Shown: piece by piece, positions 1 through 4,533 of the stretch
Numbering within the stretch: the stretch's first letter is position 1
Layout: the number at the start of each line of letters is the position of its first letter
NCBI GenBank assembly: GCA_900557505.1
Contig: USTC01000109.1
Coordinates: forward strand, 1-5,110
Length of the DNA: 5,110 nucleotides
DNA from: an uncultured Collinsella sp.
GTDB taxonomy: Bacteria > Actinomycetota > Coriobacteriia > Coriobacteriales > Coriobacteriaceae
Direction: 5' to 3'
Position numbers and translations under genes: made by a program
Notes under the pieces: generated by a model
The model's database searches: none
Seen by the model: only the letters and a program-made list of their open reading frames with translations
What the model was told of the DNA's origin: nothing

Positions 1-113
1 ATAATGCCGATAAAATCTCCCCTGTTCACGCCGAGCGAGATATGCTTAAGCGCCTGCTCGGTCTGCGTGCCATAGGAGAACGAGACATCGTCGACGTTGA
101 TGATCGTTTCCAT
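1..113 (-). CDS. ABC transporter ATP-binding protein, probably ECF ATPase (N-terminus only, cut by window edge)
   Basis: Only the first 37 codons are present. They read METIINVDDVSFSYG, then about 22 further residues ending in GDFIGI. This is the canonical start of an ABC ATPase: a first beta strand, the A-loop aromatic in FSYG (Tyr14) that stacks on adenine, an 'ALKHISL' strand, and the G-[DE]-F strand that runs into Walker A. Walker A itself would lie just past the left edge, so catalytic motifs cannot be checked. The start is chosen from an AAAGG ribosome binding site at 119-123, five bases from the ATG. The gene lies downstream of, and on the same strand as, an ECF-type S component. ECF ATPases of the EcfA type couple ATP hydrolysis to S-component transport through EcfT, so this is probably the energizing subunit for tryptophan uptake. 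The ECF assignment rests on context; membership of the ABC superfamily is seen directly. Confidence 0.85.
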   Translation of the reverse strand, partial: METIINVDDVSFSYGTQTEQALKHISLGVNRGDFIGI

Positions 114-133
114 GGATACCTTTCATAGTCATC

Positions 134-173
134 GGGGATGTTCTTACATAGCTAGTCGTTTAAGAACGTCCCC
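134..173. repeat. 13-bp inverted repeat (stem-loop) in the transporter spacer
   Basis: The arms are GGGGATGTTCTTA (134-146) and TAAGAACGTCCCC (161-173), separated by a 14-base loop. Twelve of 13 positions are Watson-Crick pairs. The remaining one is a G-U wobble in plus-strand RNA and an A-C mismatch in minus-strand RNA. The GTCCCC segment can instead pair with TTTGGGAC at 186-193, giving two mutually exclusive hairpins. The element sits between the S component and the ATPase start, about 20 bases upstream of the ATPase ATG. It has no U-tract, so it is not an obvious terminator. It may be a dispersed intergenic repeat or an mRNA processing or stability element; the function is unknown. Confidence 0.6.
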
Positions 174-219
174 AAAAGCTCGTTGTTTGGGACAGTCTTT
201 GGTGGTGGAGCACGGAGAC

Positions 220-318
220 GGCTTTACGAGGGGCCCCAGGTTGGCGCGAAAGAGGAGCGAAGCGTACTTCGGTATGCGAGCGACGACTGGACGCCAAGAT
301 GGGGTGGTTCGTAAAGCC
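220..318. repeat. 99-bp element with 27-bp imperfect terminal inverted repeats
   Basis: The left arm 220-246 and right arm 292-318 match as inverted repeats. The first ten positions (GGCTTTACGA) are perfect, followed by shared CCCCA and TTGGCG blocks separated by short mismatched patches (about 21 of 27 positions). The 45-bp centre holds a second small hairpin, GCGTAC-TTCG-GTATGC (262-277), with a UUCG tetraloop on the plus strand. The element starts 8 bp beyond the S-component stop codon and fills much of the gap before the ATPase gene. No U-tract follows on either strand. The architecture resembles a REP/MITE-like intergenic repeat or an mRNA-stabilising hairpin between operon genes; copy number elsewhere cannot be seen from this window. 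Confidence 0.6.
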
Positions 319-325
319 GAGCGGG

Positions 326-898
326 TTAGTTGAGCTTGAGGGCCTTCTGGATGGGCAGGTAGAGAGCGCCGACCAGGATGGCGTTAAAGACGGCGGTCAT
401 GGCGACGACGGGCAGCATAGCGGCGGCGAGCTCGCTCACCACGCCGAGCATGGCCATCTTGATGACCATGAAGATGACGCCCGAGACAAAGGTGGTCACG
501 AAGGTTGCGACGATGGCGACGGCAGGCTTAACCTGACCGTCCTTGGCAGCAGCGTTGACAATAACGGCCATGAGCATGGCGGCGATGCCCTCGGCGGCAA
601 AATCGACGAACGGCGAGGTGGTGGTGATCTGGATCACGGCGGCCGAGATCAGGCCGATAACGAGCGCCTGACCGATGTTGGGGCGCACAACCAGGATAGT
701 GAGGCAGAAGGCCGAGATAATGAACTCGGGGCTAATCATGCCGCCCGAGATGCCGGAGATGGCCTTGCCGACGGTGAAGTTGAGGATGAAGCCGGCGGCA
801 AGCAGGATGGCGAGCAAGACGAGAGCGCGGACGTCGAGTTTGCCGCGGTCGGCGGTCTGGACGGTGCGGGGCTGTGCGGTGGTGGTGTTCTGAGACAT
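326..898 (-). CDS. ECF transporter S component, TrpP-like tryptophan uptake protein
   Basis: This 190-residue membrane protein has six predicted hydrophobic helices, at about 21-41, 56-71, 74-92, 100-117, 123-146 and 158-183. That number and length are typical of substrate-binding S components of energy-coupling factor transporters. Helix 1 carries an AxxxA motif (A30 to A34), the type known to contact EcfT. The stretch GGMISPEF (52-59) and the later ITTTSP (91-96) resemble the TrpP tryptophan-transporter family in order and spacing, from memory rather than a search. The ATG at 898 is chosen over an upstream in-frame start. It has an AAAGGA site at 907-912 with 7-8 bases of spacing, and the upstream extension would run through the attenuator terminator. 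The gene lies directly behind a Trp-rich leader peptide and terminator and ahead of an ABC ATPase. Tryptophan specificity is inferred mainly from that leader; a related indole compound is the alternative. Confidence 0.85.
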   Translation of the reverse strand: MSQNTTTAQPRTVQTADRGKLDVRALVLLAILLAAGFILNFTVGKAISGISGGMISPEFIISAFCLTILVVRPNIGQALVIGLISAAVIQITTTSPFVDFAAEGIAAMLMAVIVNAAAKDGQVKPAVAIVATFVTTFVSGVIFMVIKMAMLGVVSELAAAMLPVVAMTAVFNAILVGALYLPIQKALKLN

Positions 899-945
899 GG
901 TGAAAATCCTTTCGGAAGGGAAGTGCAAGAGAAGAAAGCGGAGGC

Positions 946-1075
946 GCGTGATGCGAATGCGATTGGGCTCGAGATAGAAAAAGGCCCCCGGTCGAAACCG
1001 GAGGCCTTCCAATCACCTAGAGCGCAAAAACAGGCGTGAGGGACTCACTGTCGACCGATCGCATTCGCATCACGC
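946..1075 (-). repeat. Perfect 18-bp inverted repeat enclosing the attenuator terminator
   Basis: The plus-strand segment GCGTGATGCGAATGCGAT (946-963) is the exact reverse complement of 1058-1075. In the minus-strand transcript the first copy is the leader-peptide sequence beginning one base after the third Trp codon's first two bases. The second copy lies beyond the terminator U-tract and before the transporter ribosome binding site. Two more G-C pairs follow after one mismatch (965-966 with 1055-1056). The two copies can form an 18-bp helix only in readthrough RNA, with the terminator hairpin inside it. The copies are seen directly; a regulatory role is inferred. Confidence 0.85.
978..1008 (-). 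terminator. Intrinsic terminator of the trp-type attenuator
   Basis: In minus-strand RNA the arm AAGGCCUCCGG (1008-998) pairs with CCGGGGGCCUU (991-981) over 11 bp, including one G-U pair. The loop is UUUCGA, and a run of five U (982-978) ends the structure. It lies between the leader peptide stop codon and the transporter start, 80 bases upstream of the transporter ATG, exactly where an attenuator terminator belongs. The plus strand lacks a useful T-run after the hairpin, so the direction is minus. Confidence 0.88.
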
Positions 1076-1113
1076 CACCACCAGTTGTTGAGAGACGTCA
1101 TCGTGTTCTTCAT
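1045..1113 (-). CDS. Trp-rich leader peptide (22 aa)
   Basis: A short open frame starts at an ATG (1113-1111) preceded by a strong ribosome binding site, AAAGGAG (1128-1122), nine bases upstream. It begins MKNTMTSL and continues NNWWWRDANAIGRQ to a TGA at 1047-1045. Three consecutive TGG codons occupy 1083-1075. Tryptophan is the rarest residue in proteins, so WWW in a 22-residue peptide followed by a terminator and a transporter gene is a hallmark of attenuation control, as in the trp leader peptides of enterobacteria and several actinobacteria. The peptide itself probably has no function after translation: its role is to time ribosome movement according to charged tRNA-Trp. GCCACCA next to its ribosome binding site (1121-1115) is complementary to UGGUGGC of the Trp codons, which may modulate leader translation. 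Confidence 0.9.
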   Translation of the reverse strand: MKNTMTSLNNWWWRDANAIGRQ

Positions 1114-1171
1114 GTTGGTGGCTCCTTTCGTGATACCGTGGCGCGGTCGCACCTAGTTGCTGTTGCGCTGC

Positions 1172-1177
1172 ACTATA
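1172..1177 (-). promoter_or_regulatory. Candidate -10 box of the trp-leader/transporter promoter
   Basis: On the minus strand TATAGT (1177-1172) matches five of six consensus -10 positions. It is preceded by TGTGC, close to an extended -10 arrangement. Transcription would begin near 1165, leaving about 50 bases before the leader peptide ATG. No good TTGACA-like -35 is present at 16-18 bp (nearest is TTCCCT at 18 bp). The -10 lies within a short imperfect palindrome with CGCTG/CAGCG arms. Confidence 0.6.
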
Positions 1178-1199
1178 GCACAGCGAAGTGTGTGCAGGG

Positions 1200-1218
1200 A
1201 ATCTTTTTTGAAAAGATT
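1200..1218. repeat. Perfect 8-bp inverted repeat upstream of the trp-leader promoter
   Basis: AATCTTTT (1200-1207) and AAAAGATT (1211-1218) flank a 3-base centre. Relative to the inferred transcription start it lies at about -35 to -53, overlapping or just upstream of the poorly conserved -35 region. It could be an operator, an AT-rich UP-like element, or chance; no regulator can be named. Confidence 0.4.
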
Positions 1219-1253
1219 TCGGCGATGTTTCCCGCCGGTCGGATGACAGGCGA

Positions 1254-1287
1254 GGAGGGCAAGATCGCTCGCACTGTCTTGCCCTTC
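1254..1287 (-). terminator. Stem-loop after the C69 peptidase gene, possible terminator
   Basis: AGGGCAAGA (1256-1264) and TCTTGCCCT (1277-1285) form a perfect 9-bp stem around a 12-base loop. GG/CC pairs extend it past a bulge. It lies about 20 bp beyond the peptidase stop codon, so it probably marks the 3' end of that mRNA. Neither strand has a clean U-run after the stem, so it is not a textbook intrinsic terminator and may instead protect the mRNA end. Confidence 0.45.
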
Positions 1288-1304
1288 CTTAGAGCGTGAG
1301 GGCC

Positions 1305-3107
1305 TTAGGCCTTCTTGCGACGATAGAGCACGAAGCCGCAGACACCGATGATGACGACGGCGCCAACGGCCATGGCGGCCATGTTGTTGCCCTCGGACTT
1401 CTTCTCGGTGGCCTCTTCCTCTTCGACCTCGGGCTCGGCTACGTCCTCATCGGAGAGGGCCTCGTCGGCGTAGGTGATGGACTCGACCAGGCAGTCGTTG
1501 TCGGCATCGTAGTCACTCGGGACGAACTCCTCGGAGAAGTCGCCCTCCTTGAGGTAGTCACGCATCTCCTCGAGCATGGCCTTGCATTTGAGGTAGGTGT
1601 TTTTGGTGGCAGCCTTGCCGGCCTTGTTGGCCAGGGCGGTGCGGGCCTCGGTGCCCTCGGCGGCCTGCATGGCCTCGTCGACGGTCAGGTTCTGCTCGAT
1701 GAGTTCCTTCTGCAGCGCATCGAGGTAGGCGCGGACGCCGGTGGCGCAGTGGTCGCGGTTCTCATAGGCGAGCGTGTTGATGTCCATGAGGACGTAGTTG
1801 ATGGAGTTCTTGGGCTCCTCGTTGTTCACGACGTCTTCCTCTTCGCAGTGGTCGAAGGAGACATCCTGATCGCTAAAGTAGGGGCTGACCTCGGTGAGCA
1901 GTGCGGAGTAGAGGGGGATGGCGACGGAGAACTCGGCGTTGGAGAGCATCTCCCACTGGATGGTCGCGATCTCGGGATCCATGCCCTGACGGATCTGGAA
2001 GGTGTGGATCTCGGTGTTGCGGTTGGAGCCGATGGCGTAGGCGCCGTCGGTGTTGGCGTTGAGGCCGGCGACATTTTCGCCGCGGGCGGCGAAGCTGCGG
2101 ATCATCTCAAAGGTGTTCCAGTCGGACTTGCCGGGCTGGAAGAACAGCGGCTGCATCTCGTGGACCAGGGCGCCGGTCGTGGCGCGAGCGTCTTCGCGCT
2201 CGTCTTTCACGATCTCGTAGTCAGTGCCTTCGGCCAGCGGGGCCATGAAGTAATCGCGACCCTGGATATAGCGTGACCACTGGTGCATACCGGCCTCGCC
2301 GATCTCCTCGCCGTAGGTCTTGGCGACGTCGAACTTGCCGTCGGTGTACTCGGCAAAGCCCTTCTCCTTAGGCATGGACTCGATGCCCTCGGAATGGAGG
2401 CAGTTCTCGGCGTCATCGAGGTCGACGTTATAGGTGAGGTTGCCGATGTTGGGGTTGAGCGAGGCGATGTCATCAGCGAGCTTCATAGCAATCCACTGAT
2501 GGCCGGAAAGCGCGGCGAACAGCCAGGTCTCGGTGCTGTCGGCGATGATGATCTGGTCGTTAGTGCAAGTGCCCTGCTCGTCGATCAGGCTGCCGAGGAG
2601 CTCGACGCCCTCGCGGGCCGTGGCACTCTCGCCCAGGATGACGCTGGCATAGCTGTCCTCGCCAATGCCAGTCTCCTCGGTGATGGGGTCGGCTTCTTCG
2701 GCCTTCTCGTTATAGGAGGTGCTCAGCGTGGCAGAGCAGGAAACGCCCTTCTCGTTAATGCCGGCCTCGGAATATGCGTCGTTGCGATCTTCCCACTGAG
2801 AGGGGTTGTCGCGAACGAAGGTGTAGCGGTAGGTTGCGCCCTTGGACTTGTACTCAAAACCGGACTCGACCGAGGTGTACTTGTTGCCGTCCTTGTGTGC
2901 GGGCTCAATGCCAAAGTGCTTGACATAGCGCGGACCGAAGTCCTCGGAACGGCCGTAGTACGTGTTGCCGTCTGCCGTAAGCTTGCTGCCCATGTAGATC
3001 TGGGTGCAGGCGAGCGCCGAAGTCGGCATGGCCATGATGGCCGCTGCTCCAAACGCAAGGCCGCAGCCGAGCTTTTTGAGCGTGTTGACAGGATGAGTAA
3101 ACCTCAT
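1305..3107 (-). CDS. C69-family dipeptidase (PepD-type Ntn hydrolase), secreted and membrane-anchored
   Basis: The 600-residue product starts MRFTHPVNTLKK, followed by a hydrophobic segment (about 13-28) and a clean signal-peptidase site, SALA|C, after Ala33. Cleavage would expose Cys34 as the N-terminal nucleophile, in CTQIYMG...TADGNTYYGRSEDF (34-57). This is the characteristic start of mature peptidase C69 enzymes, which cleave dipeptides and short peptides. Further family-like segments include GINEKGVSCSATLS and IGSNRNTEIHTFQIR. After the catalytic region come a helical segment, an acidic linker (about 558-573), a single membrane helix (about 576-595) and a terminal RRKKA. The enzyme is therefore probably tethered outside the membrane. 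There is no LPxTG, and the lipobox is poor (Ala at -3). The ATG at 3107 is preferred to an in-frame ATG 60 bases upstream because GGGAGGG lies just before it and it yields a proper signal peptide. The gene is monocistronic, between a terminator and a stem-loop. Its substrate range is unknown. Confidence 0.9.
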   Translation of the reverse strand: MRFTHPVNTLKKLGCGLAFGAAAIMAMPTSALACTQIYMGSKLTADGNTYYGRSEDFGPRYVKHFGIEPAHKDGNKYTSVESGFEYKSKGATYRYTFVRDNPSQWEDRNDAYSEAGINEKGVSCSATLSTSYNEKAEEADPITEETGIGEDSYASVILGESATAREGVELLGSLIDEQGTCTNDQIIIADSTETWLFAALSGHQWIAMKLADDIASLNPNIGNLTYNVDLDDAENCLHSEGIESMPKEKGFAEYTDGKFDVAKTYGEEIGEAGMHQWSRYIQGRDYFMAPLAEGTDYEIVKDEREDARATTGALVHEMQPLFFQPGKSDWNTFEMIRSFAARGENVAGLNANTDGAYAIGSNRNTEIHTFQIRQGMDPEIATIQWEMLSNAEFSVAIPLYSALLTEVSPYFSDQDVSFDHCEEEDVVNNEEPKNSINYVLMDINTLAYENRDHCATGVRAYLDALQKELIEQNLTVDEAMQAAEGTEARTALANKAGKAATKNTYLKCKAMLEEMRDYLKEGDFSEEFVPSDYDADNDCLVESITYADEALSDEDVAEPEVEEEEATEKKSEGNNMAAMAVGAVVIIGVCGFVLYRRKKA

Positions 3108-3110
3108 GAT

Positions 3111-3117
3111 CCCTCCC
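3111..3117 (-). promoter_or_regulatory. Ribosome binding site that sets the C69 peptidase start
   Basis: GGGAGGG on the minus strand ends three bases before the ATG at 3107, a near-ideal Shine-Dalgarno sequence. The upstream in-frame ATG at 3167 has no comparable site and would add 20 residues ahead of the signal peptide. Confidence 0.75.
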
Positions 3118-3192
3118 AACCGTTGAAACCCCACGGAACCGTGCAGGATTTCAGCTAATAAATACATCTATTAGCCTATCGGAAGTCTAAAT

Positions 3193-3262
3193 AGTATTCA
3201 TCTATTTCGATGAAATACTCGATGAGCGTCCTAAAATATGCGATGAGCGGACAAGAATACTC
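3193..3262. repeat. Short repeats phased at 21 bp plus a palindrome upstream of the C69 peptidase
   Basis: AAATACTCGATGAGCG (3213-3228) and AAATATGCGATGAGCG (3234-3249) match at 14 of 16 positions and start exactly 21 bp apart. The core AATACTC recurs another 21 bp on (3256-3262). A weaker AGTATTC lies 21 bp in the other direction (3193-3199). AGTATTCATC (3193-3202) and GATGAAATACT (3209-3219) also form a palindrome with a one-base bulge. Two-turn phasing places the repeats on one face of the helix, as for tandem binding of a regulator. Direct repeats with about 21-bp period are known for LytTR-type regulators; the identity of any regulator here is unproven. Confidence 0.55.
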
Positions 3263-3338
3263 ATTATCTAGCTTTAGTTAAATAAAGACGCCCTGCAATT
3301 ACTGTATCTGAATAAAGCGCCTTGCACGGGGCACAAAG

Positions 3339-3379
3339 AAAAATCCCCCGCTGTCTGGCAAATGCATAAACAACGGGGG
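3339..3379 (-). terminator. Intrinsic terminator of the lipid kinase/small protein unit
   Basis: In minus-strand RNA CCCCCGUUGU (3379-3370) pairs with ACAGCGGGGG (3354-3345) over 10 bp with one G-U. The loop is 15 bases, followed by AUUUUUC (3344-3338). It lies 36 bp beyond the stop codon of the 30-residue membrane protein and separates that unit from the C69 peptidase gene. Confidence 0.88.
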
Positions 3380-3415
3380 AGACGATAATTGGATGAATAT
3401 CATACCAATGTGGAA

Positions 3416-3508
3416 TTACTTCTTCCGGCGGTGGATCACGTTAATCGCATAGCCGACGAGCATGGCCAAGACGATGACGATAAAGCCAATCAGGGGGTTG
3501 TCGTTCAT
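3416..3508 (-). CDS. Small single-helix membrane protein (30 aa), unknown function
   Basis: The frame begins MNDNPLIGF and continues with a hydrophobic run, IVIVLAMLVGYAINVI, ending HRRKK before TAA. A strong AGGAGG (3519-3514) lies five bases before its ATG and overlaps the stop codon of the upstream kinase gene, which indicates translational coupling. The product has a short polar N-terminus, one membrane helix (about 5-25) and a positively charged tail. By the positive-inside rule the tail faces the cytoplasm. It is followed by an intrinsic terminator, so it is the last gene of the kinase unit. The family is not recognised. Cotranscription with a lipid-kinase-like protein suggests a membrane-associated partner or regulator, but that is only inference. 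Confidence 0.75.
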   Translation of the reverse strand: MNDNPLIGFIVIVLAMLVGYAINVIHRRKK

Positions 3509-3517
3509 GGGGTCCTC

Positions 3518-4435
3518 CTATTTTCCGAGCGGGGAGAATTCGTCGAGGATGAGATCGAGGCATTGCGGAAGCGCGCGGGCACCAAAGACGCCCGAGTTGC
3601 TGGAGATGATCTCGCCATCGAACTGCATGCCCAGCGACGGCGTGCAGGTGATCTTGGCTTCCTTGGTCTGGATGATCTTGAACTGCGGACGGCCGAGCAC
3701 CTTGCCGGCGGGGTCGAGTGCGGCGGTGATCACGGTGGGCAGGAGCTGGACGGTTTTTACGGGCTCGATGACCGCGATGTCGACCATGCCGTCGTTCATG
3801 CGGCAATCGGGGAACAGGTTGATGTCGTTTTGAATGACCGAGGTGTTGCCGGCCATGCAGCAGATGCCATCGAGCTCCTCGACAATGCCGTCATGCTCAA
3901 TCGTAAAATGCGCCACCGTGGGGTTGGGTGTGGCGAGCGCCGACAGGAAATAGGCGATCTCGCCGATGTCGTTTTTGGCGGGGGCGGCCTTCATCATGAT
4001 CTCGGCGTCGAAGCCCGAGCCGGCGATGATGATAAAGCCGTGGCGCTTCTCGTTGCCGTTCTCGTCGAGCCAAAAGAGCTCGCCCATGTCGACTTTGACC
4101 GTGCGACCGGCACGGCAGGCCTTGGCGAGCGCCGCCGCCTCGGGGGCATTACCGATGTTGTTAAAGAACAGGCAGGCTGTGCCGGAGGGGAAGACGAGCG
4201 TGGGGACACCGCACCCGCGCATCTGGTCGAGCACGTTGGAGACGGTGCCGTCGCCGCCCGAAACGACCACGCGATCAAACTCGCGCACGTCTGCCACGGC
4301 GTCCTCGGGTTCCATGCCATCGCCGATAAAGCGCATCACGACCTCGTCGCCGCCCTGCGCGAGGGCGTGCGTGAACGCGTAGATTTCATCTGAGCTGGGG
4401 CCCGATGCCGGGTTGTGGATGATAAGGCAGCGCAT
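3518..4435 (-). CDS. Diacylglycerol kinase catalytic-domain family lipid kinase
   Basis: The 305-residue product has the two-domain layout of bacterial DAGK-family proteins (DgkB/YegS/BmrU type). These phosphorylate diacylglycerol or related lipids at the inner membrane face. Visible landmarks are the N-terminal strand with HNPASG (7-12), the nucleotide-binding VVVSGGDGTVSN (56-67), a PSGTA loop (83-87), and GFDAE (141-145). The C-terminal domain has FPDCRMNDGMVDIAVI (208-223) and FDGE (272-275). Length is normal. An oddity is the loop after PSGT: most members continue with N-D (GTxND), while this one reads ACLFFNN, so the usual Asn-Asp pair is absent and the substrate or activity may differ. 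The ATG at 4435 has only a weak purine-rich leader (GGGAACG). The gene is divergent from ribonuclease D and is followed after 9 bp by the 30-residue membrane protein. The lipid substrate is not certain. Confidence 0.88.
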   Translation of the reverse strand: MRCLIIHNPASGPSSDEIYAFTHALAQGGDEVVMRFIGDGMEPEDAVADVREFDRVVVSGGDGTVSNVLDQMRGCGVPTLVFPSGTACLFFNNIGNAPEAAALAKACRAGRTVKVDMGELFWLDENGNEKRHGFIIIAGSGFDAEIMMKAAPAKNDIGEIAYFLSALATPNPTVAHFTIEHDGIVEELDGICCMAGNTSVIQNDINLFPDCRMNDGMVDIAVIEPVKTVQLLPTVITAALDPAGKVLGRPQFKIIQTKEAKITCTPSLGMQFDGEIISSNSGVFGARALPQCLDLILDEFSPLGK

Positions 4436-4463
4436 ACTTACGTTCCCGTTCTGTGACTAACCG

Positions 4464-4471
4464 AGTATAGT
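4464..4471. promoter_or_regulatory. Candidate bidirectional promoter with overlapping -10 boxes
   Basis: The sequence AGTATAGT contains TATACT on the minus strand (4469-4464), directed at the lipid kinase, and TATAGT on the plus strand (4466-4471), directed at ribonuclease D. The two hexamers share four bases. Each matches five of six consensus positions. The kinase start would then be about 20-25 bases downstream and the ribonuclease D start about 55 bases downstream. No strong -35 is evident on either side. Confidence 0.5.
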
Positions 4472-4533
4472 TGTAAGGCAATGCCGATATCCTACCCGTG
4501 TTTTTCGGGCCTAACCTTATTCGATGGGTTGAT

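Larger units (their letters stand above)
978..1128 (-). promoter_or_regulatory. Tryptophan transcription attenuator (leader RNA)
   Basis: The leader RNA combines a Trp-codon-rich leader peptide with a downstream intrinsic terminator ahead of a transporter gene. Competing pairings are visible on the transcript. GGCGUGA overlapping the third Trp codon (1076-1070) can pair with UCACGCC (1039-1033). CGGUCGA (1057-1051), 17 bases past the Trp codons, can pair with UCGACCG (995-989) in the terminator loop and top of its 3' arm. GUGAG (1048-1044) over the stop codon can pair with CUCAC (1040-1036). A ribosome stalled at the Trp codons would leave CGGUCGA free to disturb the terminator, while a ribosome at the stop codon would cover it. 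This is standard ribosome-mediated attenuation logic; which helix is the true antiterminator is inference. Confidence 0.8.
3108..3338 (-). promoter_or_regulatory. AT-rich upstream region of the C69 peptidase gene
   Basis: This intergenic region is much richer in A+T than its surroundings and contains no convincing gene. Candidate -10 boxes on the minus strand are GATAAT (3268-3263) and TACTAT (near 3196-3191); neither has a good -35, so the promoter may depend on an activator. Nearer the gene are an inverted repeat CTAATA...TATTAG (3155-3174) and a small palindrome CACGGAACCGTG (3132-3143), which would sit in the 5' untranslated RNA. Repeats at 3193-3262 are listed separately. Confidence 0.45.

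Noticed and set aside
200..208. A second TGGTGGTGG run on the plus strand in the spacer, possibly another Trp leader, or an anti-Trp-codon segment on the minus strand
   Set aside because: The plus-strand frame has no start codon after its upstream stop, and no terminator or gene follows in that direction. Complementarity to the leader Trp codons is only nine bases of simple repeat and is probably chance.
899..1012. N-terminal extension of the S component to an upstream start at 1012
   Set aside because: The extension would be encoded by the terminator and the spacer after it and adds no recognisable sequence; the ATG at 898 has a good ribosome binding site and gives a normal-length S component.
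299..1039. Long plus-strand open frame rich in Gly, Asp and His opposite the S component
   Set aside because: It mirrors the minus-strand gene and the attenuator, has low-complexity composition typical of antisense frames in GC-rich DNA, and lacks a ribosome binding site.
1296..3158. Two long plus-strand open frames opposite the C69 peptidase
   Set aside because: Gly/Val/Asp/Leu-rich shadows of a gene with clear catalytic motifs on the minus strand; no domain or start signal is visible.
3389..4393. 334-residue plus-strand open frame opposite the lipid kinase
   Set aside because: It is the antisense shadow of the DAGK-family gene, which has GGDGT and other motifs; the His/Asp/Gly-rich plus-strand product is not convincing.
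4495..4509. CCCG-TGTTTTT-CGGG hairpin ahead of ribonuclease D as a terminator
   Set aside because: The stem is only four base pairs, the T-run is in the loop rather than after the stem, and it lies between a promoter and its gene.
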